Below are positions 31,966 through 39,747 of a DNA stretch of 64,000 nt, in pieces. Within the stretch, counting starts at the first letter, position 1. Each line of letters starts with the position of its first letter. The position numbers and the translations under genes were made by a program. The stretch comes from Falsiroseomonas selenitidurans (lineage in GTDB: Bacteria > Pseudomonadota > Alphaproteobacteria > Acetobacterales > Acetobacteraceae). The stretch covers positions 62,001-126,000 of the forward strand of contig NZ_JAAVNE010000002.1 of NCBI RefSeq assembly GCF_012103215.1, given 5' to 3'. The notes under the pieces were generated by a model. It was not told where the DNA came from and did not search any database. It saw nothing but the letters and a program-made list of their open reading frames with translations.

Positions 31966-32715
31966 CTACCGCCCCGACCAGTGGACGAAGCGCTTCTCCA
32001 GCAGCAGGAAGCCCAGGTTCAGCAGGTAGCCCAGGGCGCCGGCGACGAAGATCACGCCGTACATCAGCCCGCTCTCGAACAGCATCTGCGCGTTGATCAC
32101 CCGGTGCCCCAGGCCGTCGGTGGAGCCGATGAACATCTCCGCCACCACGACGATGACGAGGGCGAGCGAGATGCCGCTGCGCATGCCCACCAGGATCTGC
32201 GGCAGCGCCTCCCAGATCAGCACGTCCACCAGGATGCGCGGCGCGGTGGCGCCCATGATGCGCGCCGCCAGCACGCGGGTGCGCCGCGCATTGATCACGC
32301 CATAGGCGGCGTTGAACAGGATGACCAGCGCGGCGCCGAAGGCTGCGACGGCGATCTTGGTGCCCTCGCCCGGGCCGAACAGGATCAGGAACAGCGGGAA
32401 CAGGGCGGAGGCCGGGGTGGAGCGGAAGAAATCCACCACGAACTCCACCCCGCGATACAGCCGCTCCGCCGCCCCCAGCGCCACGCCCAGCGGCACGCCG
32501 ATGGCGCTCGCGATCAGGAAGGCCAGGCCGGTGCGCTCCACCGTCCGCCAAGTGTCGTGCGCCAGCGTGCCGGCGGCGAAGGCGTGCCAGGTCTCGGCGA
32601 AGGCTTCCGCCGGGGGCGGCAGCAGGATGGGATCGGCGATGCGGGCCCAGACCGCCAGCTGCCACAGCAGCACGAAGCCCACCGCGCCGGCCACGGGCGC
32701 CACCAGCGCCCTCAT
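31966..32715 (-). CDS. NitT/TauT-type ABC transporter permease
   Basis: A 249-aa permease with about six helices and the binding-protein-dependent transport EAA-like loop (AARIMGATAPRILVDVLIWE, then ALPQILVGMRSGIS). Family members import nitrate, taurine, sulfonates, thiamine precursors or aromatic acids. The start overlaps the ATPase stop (ATGA at 32712-32715). It is the last gene of the unit VOC - binding protein - ATPase - permease. Confidence 0.9.
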   Translation of the reverse strand: MRALVAPVAGAVGFVLLWQLAVWARIADPILLPPPAEAFAETWHAFAAGTLAHDTWRTVERTGLAFLIASAIGVPLGVALGAAERLYRGVEFVVDFFRSTPASALFPLFLILFGPGEGTKIAVAAFGAALVILFNAAYGVINARRTRVLAARIMGATAPRILVDVLIWEALPQILVGMRSGISLALVIVVVAEMFIGSTDGLGHRVINAQMLFESGLMYGVIFVAGALGYLLNLGFLLLEKRFVHWSGR

Positions 32716-33476
32716 GCCGCCACCGCGCGCTGGAACACGTCCAGGCAGCGCGCCTTCAGCGCCATGAAGTCGGGCGAGGCCAGTGCCGCCGCCGCCCGTG
32801 GCCAGGGCAGGACGATCGGCACGTCGTCCGCCACCGTGGTGGGGCGGCGCGTCAGCATCAGCAGGCGGTCGGACAGCACGATGGATTCCTCCAGGTCGTG
32901 CGAGACCAGCAGCGTGGTGATGCCGAGGTCCTTCAGCACCCGCTGCAGCAGGTCGCGCAGCGCCAGCGTCGTCTCGAAATCCAGGGCGGAGAAGGGCTCG
33001 TCCAGGAACAGCACCTCCGGCTCCACCGCCAGGGCGCGCATGATGGAGACCAGCTGCTGCTGGCCGCCGGACAGCTCGTAGGGGTAGCGGTTCAGGTCGA
33101 AGCGCACGCGGAAGCGCTCCGCGAGCGCCGTCAGCCGGGCTTCCACCTGCGCCTTCGGCAGGCCCATGCGGCGCAGCGGGTAGCGGATGTTGTCCGCGGC
33201 GCGGCGCCAGGGGAACAGCGCCTCCCGGTAATTCTGGAAGACGTAGCCGACGCGGATCTCCGACACCTCGCGCCCGTCATACAGGATCTCGCCGCCATCC
33301 TTCGGCAGCAGGCCGGCGGCCATGTTGATCAGCGTGGACTTGCCGCAGCCATTGGGGCCGAAGATGCCGAGGATGTCGCCGCGCTTCACGTCCAGGTCGA
33401 AGCCCGAATACACCGGCTGCCCGCCGAAGGCCTTGCGCAGGCCGCGGATGGCGATGGCGGTTTCCCGTGGTGTCAT
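32712..33476 (-). CDS. NitT/TauT-type ABC transporter ATPase
   Basis: A 254-aa ATPase with Walker A GPNGCGKST, Q-loop VFQNYREALFPW, signature LSGGQQQ, Walker B VLFLDEPFSALD and the switch histidine in LLVSHDLEES. It powers the transporter with the permease that overlaps it by 4 bp. An in-frame ATG eight codons upstream (MPRHAAAS) is an alternative start; neither has a good ribosome binding site, which may reflect coupling or low expression. Confidence 0.92.
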   Translation of the reverse strand: MTPRETAIAIRGLRKAFGGQPVYSGFDLDVKRGDILGIFGPNGCGKSTLINMAAGLLPKDGGEILYDGREVSEIRVGYVFQNYREALFPWRRAADNIRYPLRRMGLPKAQVEARLTALAERFRVRFDLNRYPYELSGGQQQLVSIMRALAVEPEVLFLDEPFSALDFETTLALRDLLQRVLKDLGITTLLVSHDLEESIVLSDRLLMLTRRPTTVADDVPIVLPWPRAAAALASPDFMALKARCLDVFQRAVAA

Positions 33477-33501
33477 GCTGGCGGCCGCGTGGCGTGGCAT
33501 G

Positions 33502-33537
33502 CGCCCGCTGAAGGCGGGCGAGCGGCCGAATGGCCGC
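33502..33537 (-). terminator. Two hairpins between ABC binding-protein and ATPase genes
   Basis: CGCCCGC/GCGGGCG (33502-33508 and 33514-33520) and GCGGCC/GGCCGC (33522-33527 and 33532-33537) lie in the 136-bp gap after the binding-protein gene. Such stems commonly attenuate transcription or protect the upstream message so the binding protein is made in excess. Confidence 0.4.
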
Positions 33538-33612
33538 CGCGGCATGCGCTGCGAACCCACCGGCCTGAGGTTCGAACCGGGACCGACGAGTCGCTGAAGG
33601 CGGCCGTTGGTG

Positions 33613-34581
33613 TCACAGGGCGCGCAGGAAGCTGCCGACCTGGATCGGGTTGCGCACCACGCCCTGCGCCACGGCGAGGTCGACGAATTTCTGGAAATCC
33701 GCCAGGTCCTGCGCCGTCAGGTCCCTCACCATGACGAAGTTCACCAGCGGCACCGTGGGCGCCAGCTCCGCCGAGGTCTGCATGTGGCGGACCAGCAGCG
33801 GGCGCACGGTGGCGGGCTCCGCCTGGATCAGCGCGCAGGCGCGGGTCCAGGCGGCGGCGAATCGGCGGGCGACGTCCGGCTTCTCGGCCAGGAACTTCCC
33901 CGTCAGCGCCGCGCCGGCGGCAAAGGCCTGGGCTTCTGGCCGGCCGAGCAGATGCGTCGCGATCACGCCCGCCTCCAGCCGCCGCGCGGCGCCCGCGCGC
34001 ACCGCGATGGTGGCCACCGGCTCCAGCGTATAGGCGGCATCGAAGGTGCCGGCGGCCAGCGCGCCGACATGCACGCCCATCTGCTGTTCCTGGAGCGTGT
34101 AGTCACCCTCCCGCAGCCCGTTCGCGGCCAGCACGGCGCGGGCGGCGGAGAGGTTCGCCGGGCCGGGGGCGGAGAGGATGCGCGCGCCGCGCAGATCCTT
34201 GATGGTCTGCGCCGGGTGCTGCGGGCGCACCACGAACTGCTCCATCTGGTAGCGCGCATTCTGCCCGTTCAGCGCAATGTAGAGCGCGGTGTTGGCGCGG
34301 CGCGCATTGATGTTGGCGCCTTCCAGCGTCACCAGGTTGGAGGCGGCCTCGACATCGCCGGCCACCATCGCCTGCACGATCAGCGGCGCCGCCTGCAGCG
34401 GAATGGCGCTGGGGGCGATGCCTGCCGCCGCGAAGAAGCCGTGCTCCACCGCCACGTAATAGGGCAGGGCGGAGGAGACGTTGAAGACCGCGACCCGTAC
34501 CGCATCCGCGCCCTGGGCGCGGGCGATCATCGGCATGGCCAGGGCAGGGGCGGCGAGCAGCAGCGGGCGGCGGCGGATCAT
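33613..34581 (-). CDS. NitT/TauT/NMT1-like ABC transporter substrate-binding protein
   Basis: A 322-aa precursor with a signal peptide (MIRRRPLLLAAPALAMPMIA, cleavage after ARA). The mature chain starts VRVAVFNVSSALPYYVAVEHGFF, the common opening of NMT1/SsuA-like binding proteins, and continues with a DLRGARILSAPGPANLSAAR loop. It would bind a small organic anion or heterocycle. It begins 10 bp after the VOC gene and is separated from its ATPase by hairpins. Confidence 0.88.
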   Translation of the reverse strand: MIRRRPLLLAAPALAMPMIARAQGADAVRVAVFNVSSALPYYVAVEHGFFAAAGIAPSAIPLQAAPLIVQAMVAGDVEAASNLVTLEGANINARRANTALYIALNGQNARYQMEQFVVRPQHPAQTIKDLRGARILSAPGPANLSAARAVLAANGLREGDYTLQEQQMGVHVGALAAGTFDAAYTLEPVATIAVRAGAARRLEAGVIATHLLGRPEAQAFAAGAALTGKFLAEKPDVARRFAAAWTRACALIQAEPATVRPLLVRHMQTSAELAPTVPLVNFVMVRDLTAQDLADFQKFVDLAVAQGVVRNPIQVGSFLRAL

Positions 34582-34591
34582 GCGGGGGTCC

Positions 34592-35122
34592 TCAAGCGAG
34601 TTGCGGATAGCGGGCGGGGTCGTGGAAGCTTTCGCCGGCGCGGTAGCGGCGGTGGTCCGACATGTCCGGCCGCGGCCCGGCTTCCGCCATGCCGTCGAAG
34701 GTGAGCTCCAGCTGCACGCCGGACGGGTCGTGCACGAAGAGCTGCCAGAGATGCGTGCCGGGCACGAGGAATTCGCGCCAGTCCAGCCGCGCGGCGCGGA
34801 AGCGCGCGACATAGGCGTGGTAGCCGTGGCAGGAGAGCGAGACATGGTCGATGGCGCCGGTGCCGACCGGCGCGCGCCCGTCCGCGCCCATCGCCGGGCC
34901 GCCGGCGTAGAGGTGCAGGATTGCCGCCCCGCCCGGCATCGGCACGGCCAGCCAGGCGCCGGGATAGCCGAAATCAGGCCGTGCCACCGGCCGCAGGCCG
35001 ATGATGCGCGTGTAGAAGGCCAGGGTGGCCGGCAGGTCGTTGGTCTTCACCGCCACATGGAACAGGCCGGCGGTGATCGCCGCGCCATCCGCAGGGTCTG
35101 TCATCGCCGAGGCATCCGTCAT
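34592..35122 (-). CDS. VOC (glyoxalase/dioxygenase fold) family protein
   Basis: A protein of about 176 aa with paired beta-alpha-beta-beta-beta units: GLFHVAVKTNDLPATLAFYT in the first, AIDHVSLSCHGYHAYVARFR in the second, and WQLFVHDPSGVQLELTFDG ending it. His residues in FHVAV and DHVSL and the Glu in LELTF match typical metal ligands. It may be an extradiol-type dioxygenase, isomerase or lyase acting on the substrate of the ABC transporter that follows. Two in-frame ATGs (35122 and 35104) are possible starts; neither has a clear ribosome binding site. Confidence 0.82.
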   Translation of the reverse strand: MTDASAMTDPADGAAITAGLFHVAVKTNDLPATLAFYTRIIGLRPVARPDFGYPGAWLAVPMPGGAAILHLYAGGPAMGADGRAPVGTGAIDHVSLSCHGYHAYVARFRAARLDWREFLVPGTHLWQLFVHDPSGVQLELTFDGMAEAGPRPDMSDHRRYRAGESFHDPARYPQLA

Positions 35123-35201
35123 CCACGGATTGATCAGCAACCCGCGTGCCAGGATCGGCCCGGCCAGATTCCGGCTGCCGACCGTCCCCGGGGACACCAG
35201 A

Positions 35202-35300
35202 GCGTTTTCAAGCCTTGCGGCTTCGCAAGGCGACTCGGAAAATGCGTCGAAACAACAAGCTGGAGCCGTTTCACCGTCCTCGGCGGCGGTGAAACGGCTC
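35202..35300 (-). terminator. Stacked stem-loops after the flavin monooxygenase gene
   Basis: Immediately past the monooxygenase stop, GAGCCGTTTCACC (35263-35275) and GGTGAAACGGCTC (35288-35300) form a 13-bp perfect stem, followed on the minus strand by a T-rich run. Further on, CCTTGCG/CGCAAGG (35213-35219 and 35224-35230) sits inside GCGTTTTC/GAAAATGC (35202-35209 and 35238-35245). Together they look like a strong terminator or a REP-like block. The rest of 35123-35201 holds nothing I recognise. Confidence 0.6.
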
Positions 35301-36442
35301 TAGCCGGCGTCGGTGTACAGCCGGCGCAGCTTCGCCATGAAGTCCGGCTGCCTCTTCGCCCGCGTCCCGGCCACCACATCCGTGGGCGGCAGCAGGGTGT
35401 CGGAGGCGGCAAGCGAGAAGGCGCGGACGAAATCGACGCGCGCATCCCGCGCCGCCGCCACCGCCGCGGCGTCGCCGCCCGTGCGCAGCACCCGTGCCGC
35501 CACCACGGCGCATTCCACCGCCTGCGTCGCGCCCTGGCCCAGCGTCGGCACCATGGCCTGCGCCGCATCGCCCAGGAACAGCGCGCGGCCGGCCAGCGCG
35601 TGGCGCAGCACCGGCACGGTGGCGGACCGCGCCCAGTGGATCTCCGGCAGATGCGCCGCGATTCGGTCCAGCATCCAGGCGACGGCCGGGCAGGGGGGCG
35701 CATCCGGCGGGGTGAACAGCGCGCGCTGCGCCGCCTCCGTCTTCATCGCCTCCGGGATCTGGCCCTCGGGCGGCAGCGGGAAGGTGCCGGCGATGTAGAC
35801 GGCGCCGCCCGGCAGGCGGAAGGAAAGCAGCCGGGCATTGCCCTGGAACCACTGGCCGTAATCGTCATAGGGGCAATCCGCCGCATCACTGACCAGCAGG
35901 CGCCAGATGCAGGCGCCGAGCAGCGTCGCCGGCGGCTCCCCGGCCGCGAGCGCCCGCAGGCGGCTGTAGCGGCCATCGGCACCGACCAGCAGGTCGAAGC
36001 CGCCATGCCGCGCCAGCCCGTCTGCGGTGCGGAACACCGGCACCAGGCGGCCGGCCGCATCCTGCTCCAGCGCCTCCAGCGCGTGCCCGTTGCGCGTGCA
36101 GCCTGCCACGGGGGCGCGCAGCAGTCGGTAGAGTTCGGACCAGCGGATGCGCACGCCCGGCTCCTCCGCCACCTCGGCCAGGTCCAGGTCGAACAGCCGG
36201 GTGCCGTCGGTCAGGTCCACGAACCAGCGCTGCCAGGGCAGGGAGGCCGCGCGCAGCGCCGCGTGCCGCGCCGGCCTGTGCAGCCGCAGCGCCTTCAGCG
36301 CATTGGGGCCGATGTTCAGCCCGGTGCCGGCTTCCGCCTGGTCGCCCGGCGCCACGCGCTCGAAGGCGGTGACGTCGAACCCCTCCAGCCCCTCCGCCAG
36401 CAGGCTGCCGGCGACGCCGGTGCCGATGATGCCGATGCGCAT
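35300..36442 (-). CDS. FAD-dependent aromatic/heterocycle monooxygenase
   Basis: A 380-aa class A flavoprotein hydroxylase. The N-terminal GxGxxG-type FAD motif (RIGIIGTGVAGSLLAEGL), the DG segment (DLLVGADGRYSRLR) and the GD motif (RALFLGDAAQAMVPTLGQGA) are all present in order. It should hydroxylate a ring substrate with NAD(P)H and oxygen. Relatives act on urate, 6-hydroxynicotinate, salicylate and similar compounds. It is divergent from the barbiturase-type gene with 65 bp between starts, so the two probably share control, and a heterocyclic substrate is likely. The ATG at 36442 puts the FAD motif at the very N-terminus, as usual. Confidence 0.87.
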   Translation of the reverse strand: MRIGIIGTGVAGSLLAEGLEGFDVTAFERVAPGDQAEAGTGLNIGPNALKALRLHRPARHAALRAASLPWQRWFVDLTDGTRLFDLDLAEVAEEPGVRIRWSELYRLLRAPVAGCTRNGHALEALEQDAAGRLVPVFRTADGLARHGGFDLLVGADGRYSRLRALAAGEPPATLLGACIWRLLVSDAADCPYDDYGQWFQGNARLLSFRLPGGAVYIAGTFPLPPEGQIPEAMKTEAAQRALFTPPDAPPCPAVAWMLDRIAAHLPEIHWARSATVPVLRHALAGRALFLGDAAQAMVPTLGQGATQAVECAVVAARVLRTGGDAAAVAAARDARVDFVRAFSLAASDTLLPPTDVVAGTRAKRQPDFMAKLRRLYTDAG

Positions 36443-36495
36443 GAATCCGATCCGATGGTCCACGCGCCGCCGTGCAATCGCCGCGCCAGCGGGAT

Positions 36496-36501
36496 TATGC
36501 T
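36496..36501 (+). promoter_or_regulatory. Possible -10 element of the barbiturase-type gene
   Basis: TATGCT lies 6 bases before the ATG at 36508, and there is no ribosome binding site between. If this is the -10 box the transcript would be leaderless or nearly so. No clear -35 was found. Confidence 0.3.
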
Positions 36502-36507
36502 CCGGCC

Positions 36508-37572
36508 ATGCCCAGCCTCGCCATCCACCGCCTGCCCATGGCCCATCCGGGCGACGTCTCGGCCCTGACCGCGCTGATCGACCGCGGCGCGGTGGCGGCC
36601 GGCGACATCCGCGCGGTGATCGGCAAGACCGAGGGCAATGGCGGGCTGAACGACTTCACCCGCGGCTTCTTCACCCAGACGCTGATGCTGCTGCTGGCGC
36701 GGGAGACCGGGCAGGACCTGGCGGCGCTGGCCGCGCGCATCCCCTGCGTGCTGTCCGGCGGCACGGAGGGCGCGCTGTCGCCGCATTTTCTCCTGTTCGC
36801 CGTGGACCGCGCGGCCGGCGGCGCCCGCGGCCTGGCGCTCGGCACCGCCTTCAGCCCGCCCACCCCGGCGGAGCAGATCGGCCGCGACTCGCAGATCGAG
36901 GCAGTGGCGCAGGCGGTGCGGGATGCCATGGCGGATGCCGGCATCGCGCGGGCCGCGGATGTGGCGCTGGTGCAGGTGAAGGCGCCCTGCGCCCAGGCGC
37001 CGGGGCCGGGCGCGCGCGCCGGCGATCCGCGCCTGCTGATGGCGCTGTCCCGCGCCGCCGCGGCCTTCGGCGTGGGCCGCGCGTTGGGCGACATCCCCGA
37101 AGGCGGGGAGGATGCCCTGCTGCGCGACCGGCACCTGTTCTCCAACCGCGTCAGCATCTCCTCCGGCATCGAGGTGGTGGCGAATGAGGTGGTGGTGTTC
37201 GGCCAGGCCGATGGCTGGGCGCCGGGGCTCACGGCCGGCGTGGCGCCGATGGCGGATCTGCTGGACCTGCCGGGCGTCTGCGCCGCCTTCCGCGCGGCGG
37301 GGCTGGAGGCCGCGCCCGCGGTGCCGGCGGCGCAGCGCGGCCGCGTGCTGGGCGTGATCGCCAAGGGCGAGCCCGATGCCGCCGGCGCCATCCGCGGCGC
37401 CCGCCACACCATGCTGGGCGACACGGACCTGGACGCGCAGCGGCACCTGCGCGGCGCGCTTGGCGCCATCGTCGCCAGCGTGGCCGGCGATGGCCAGGTC
37501 TTCGTCAGCGGCGGGGCGGAACACCAGGGCCCCCCGGGCGGCGGCCTGGTCTGCGTCTTCGCCCGGGACTGA
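36508..37572 (+). CDS. Cyanuric acid amidohydrolase/barbiturase family ring-opening hydrolase
   Basis: A 354-aa member of the small family containing AtzD/TrzD cyanuric acid hydrolases and barbiturase. The threefold pseudo-symmetric set of Ser-Lys pairs is intact: Lys40 (VIGKTEGNGG) with Ser83 (LSGGTEG), Lys158 (VQVKAP) with Ser219 (ISSGIEV), and Lys286 (VIAKGEP) with Ser334 (VSGGAEHQGP). The family opens cyclic imides such as cyanuric acid or barbituric acid. Length matches the usual 350-370 aa. Neighbours are a divergent flavin monooxygenase and, convergently, an Ldh_2/PrpF/Tct unit. Pyrimidine or triazine catabolism is likely, but barbiturase and cyanurase cannot be told apart here. Confidence 0.9.
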   Translation: MPSLAIHRLPMAHPGDVSALTALIDRGAVAAGDIRAVIGKTEGNGGLNDFTRGFFTQTLMLLLARETGQDLAALAARIPCVLSGGTEGALSPHFLLFAVDRAAGGARGLALGTAFSPPTPAEQIGRDSQIEAVAQAVRDAMADAGIARAADVALVQVKAPCAQAPGPGARAGDPRLLMALSRAAAAFGVGRALGDIPEGGEDALLRDRHLFSNRVSISSGIEVVANEVVVFGQADGWAPGLTAGVAPMADLLDLPGVCAAFRAAGLEAAPAVPAAQRGRVLGVIAKGEPDAAGAIRGARHTMLGDTDLDAQRHLRGALGAIVASVAGDGQVFVSGGAEHQGPPGGGLVCVFARD

Positions 37573-37601
37573 TTTTGCCGTCAGGCGCCGGGCCTTCGTT
37601 C

Positions 37602-38630
37602 TCAGGCCCCGGCCAGCGCCCGCAGCCGGGCCAGGTCGGCGGCATCCACGCTGACCCCCTCCGTCCTCTGGCGCTTCAGGGTGGCGATCTCCCGCTGCCC
37701 GGGCAGCAGCACCGGCCGGGCCGGGTCGGCCGGGGGGGTGGCGTGCAGGATGCCGGTGAAGTCCGCCATGCGCGCGGCCAGCGTGGCGCGGTCCGCCAGC
37801 TTCGTCGCATCGATGGCGATGAAGACATGGCCGAGATCCTGCGCCACCTCCGGCGTCTTGTCCCAGGCTCGCACCCGCGTCAGGTAGCTGGCGCCGGAAA
37901 GCAGGCCGGCGAGCAGGTCCACCATCACCGCCAGCCCGTAGCCCTTGTGGCCGCCCACCGGGAGCAGGAAGCCGGCCAGCGCCGCCCTGGCGTCCAGCGT
38001 CGGCTGCCCCGCCGAATCGGTCGCCCAGCCTTCGGGCAGGGGCTCGCCGCGCGCCGCCAGGTCGCGGATCTTCGCCCGCGCGGCAACGGACAGCGCCATG
38101 TCCAGCACCACCGGTTCGCCGCCCGGGAAGGGCATGCCGAGACCGAGCGGGTTGTTGCCCAGCCGCGTGTCCCGCCCGCCCCAGGGCGCGATGGTGGTGG
38201 TGGCGTTGGAGGCGATGATACTCGCGAAACCCTGCTCCGCCGCGGCCAGCGCATAGGGCAGGATCGGCCCGAAATGGTTGCTGCCGCGGGCGAAGGCGGC
38301 GCCGATGCCGCAATCCCGCGCACCGTCCAGCGCCGCCTGCAGCGCCCGCATGCCGACCAGCGGCCCGACGCCGTTGCGGCCATCGACCATGGCCAGCGCC
38401 GGCATCACGCGCTCCACCGCCAGCTCGGCCCGCGCATCGATGCCGCCGACGGCGACGCGGCCGAGATACTGCGCGACGCGGCTGATGCCATGGGTGGTGA
38501 GGCCCGCGGCCTCCGCCACCACCAGCACGCCGGCGGCCAGCGCCGCATCCGCGGGCCGCATCCCGCCGGCTTCCAGCGCCCGCAGCACCAGGCTGCGCAG
38601 CGCCGGCTCGGCGATGGTCTCCCGGCTCAC
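37602..38630 (-). CDS. Malate/L-lactate dehydrogenase-type (Ldh_2) oxidoreductase
   Basis: A 342-aa NAD(P)-dependent dehydrogenase of the Ldh_2 family (malate, ureidoglycolate, 2,3-diketogulonate or sulfolactate dehydrogenases). Blocks are GLTTHGISRV near residue 44, FARGSNHFGPILPYAL near 113 with the catalytic histidine, NPLGLGMPFPGG, and GGHKGYGLAVMVDLLAGLL near 228. It is coupled to the PrpF gene by an ATGA overlap. It likely reduces or oxidises a 2-hydroxy/2-oxo acid linked to the Tct substrate. Confidence 0.88.
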   Translation of the reverse strand: MSRETIAEPALRSLVLRALEAGGMRPADAALAAGVLVVAEAAGLTTHGISRVAQYLGRVAVGGIDARAELAVERVMPALAMVDGRNGVGPLVGMRALQAALDGARDCGIGAAFARGSNHFGPILPYALAAAEQGFASIIASNATTTIAPWGGRDTRLGNNPLGLGMPFPGGEPVVLDMALSVAARAKIRDLAARGEPLPEGWATDSAGQPTLDARAALAGFLLPVGGHKGYGLAVMVDLLAGLLSGASYLTRVRAWDKTPEVAQDLGHVFIAIDATKLADRATLAARMADFTGILHATPPADPARPVLLPGQREIATLKRQRTEGVSVDAADLARLRALAGA

Positions 38631-39727
38631 TTCCCGGGCCAGACCGCCGCGGGGATGTACACCTCGCCCTTCATGATGCGGCGCGCGGTGCGCAGCGTGC
38701 CGCCGCCGAGGATGGTGGCGCTGCCGTCTTCCGCCGTGCCGGTGGTGATGACGGCTTCCATGACGCCGGTCGGGTGTTCCAGCGTCACCATCTCCCGCGC
38801 CTCGGCATTCACCACGGCGATGCCGGCGGCGACCGTGCCGGGCAGCTTGCAGGCGCTGGCGATGCAGATGCCGCCGGTCACGGCCATGGCTTCATGCGTC
38901 GCCAGCGGCGTGAAGTAGCGCGCGGCAACGCCCGCCCCGCCGGCGGGCTCCGCCACCATGGCGAATTTCGGCATCACCTTGCCGGCGACATCGCCCATGC
39001 CCATGGCCAGCCCGGCGGCGCGGCGGATGCGCTCGATCCGCGCCATGAAATCGCGGTCCGCGTCCAGTTCCTTGGCCGATTCGCGCGCCGTCTTGCCGAG
39101 GTCCCGGGCGCGGGCGATCACCACCGGCATGGCGACGTCGAGACAGGTGACGTCGACGCCCTCGATATGGTCCATCGGGTTGCCCGTGGGCATCAGCCTG
39201 CCGGTGGCGCCGCCCACGGCGTCGGCGAAGTTCAGCACGATGGGCGCGGCGGTGCCGGGCACGCCGGCGATCGCGGCATCGCCGTCATAGGTCACGCGGC
39301 CGCCCGGGGTCTGCACCACCGCCTCGATCAGCGCGCCGGTGTTCACCGCGCGGATCAGCACCTTGGTTTCCCCATCCTCGGCCGGCACCAGGCCTTCCTC
39401 GATGGCGAAGGGGCCGATGCCGGCCAGCATGTTGCCGCAGGTGGGGCCCCAGTCGACGAAGTCCTTGTCCACCGAGACCTGGGCGAACAGGTAGTCCACC
39501 TGCTGCTTCTCGCCCGGCGCCGCCTTGCTGACCATGACGGTCTTGCTGGTCAGCGTGGTGGCGCCGCCCAGCCCGTTGATCTGCCGCGCATCCGGGGAGC
39601 CCATCACGGCCAGCAGCACGCGGCCGGCATCCTCGCGGCTTTCCGGCAGGTCGCCGCGGTGGAAATAGGGACCGCGGCTGGTGCCGCCGCGCATGAAGGT
39701 GCAGGGGATGGCGGTCTGGAGGGTCAT
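38627..39727 (-). CDS. PrpF family isomerase (4-oxalomesaconate tautomerase-like)
   Basis: A 366-aa PrpF-family protein with a diaminopimelate-epimerase fold. Blocks are CTFMRGGTSRGPYFHRGDLP at the start, GATTLTSKTVMVSK near residue 55, and the GPTCGNMLAGIGPFAIE segment near 93 with the active-site cysteine. Members isomerise 2-methylaconitate or tautomerise 4-oxalomesaconate (GalD). Length fits GalD well. It lies 20 bp after the fused TctA-TctB gene and overlaps the dehydrogenase gene, so it likely acts on an imported tricarboxylic or oxo-acid. Confidence 0.87.
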   Translation of the reverse strand: MTLQTAIPCTFMRGGTSRGPYFHRGDLPESREDAGRVLLAVMGSPDARQINGLGGATTLTSKTVMVSKAAPGEKQQVDYLFAQVSVDKDFVDWGPTCGNMLAGIGPFAIEEGLVPAEDGETKVLIRAVNTGALIEAVVQTPGGRVTYDGDAAIAGVPGTAAPIVLNFADAVGGATGRLMPTGNPMDHIEGVDVTCLDVAMPVVIARARDLGKTARESAKELDADRDFMARIERIRRAAGLAMGMGDVAGKVMPKFAMVAEPAGGAGVAARYFTPLATHEAMAVTGGICIASACKLPGTVAAGIAVVNAEAREMVTLEHPTGVMEAVITTGTAEDGSATILGGGTLRTARRIMKGEVYIPAAVWPGK

Positions 39728-39747
39728 CGGAGGGTCCTTGCAGGCGC

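Noticed and set aside
33565..33582. GGTTCGAACC near 33569, resembling a tRNA T-arm
   Set aside because: The flanking bases do not form the required 5-bp T-stem on either strand and no acceptor, D or anticodon arms can be built around it.
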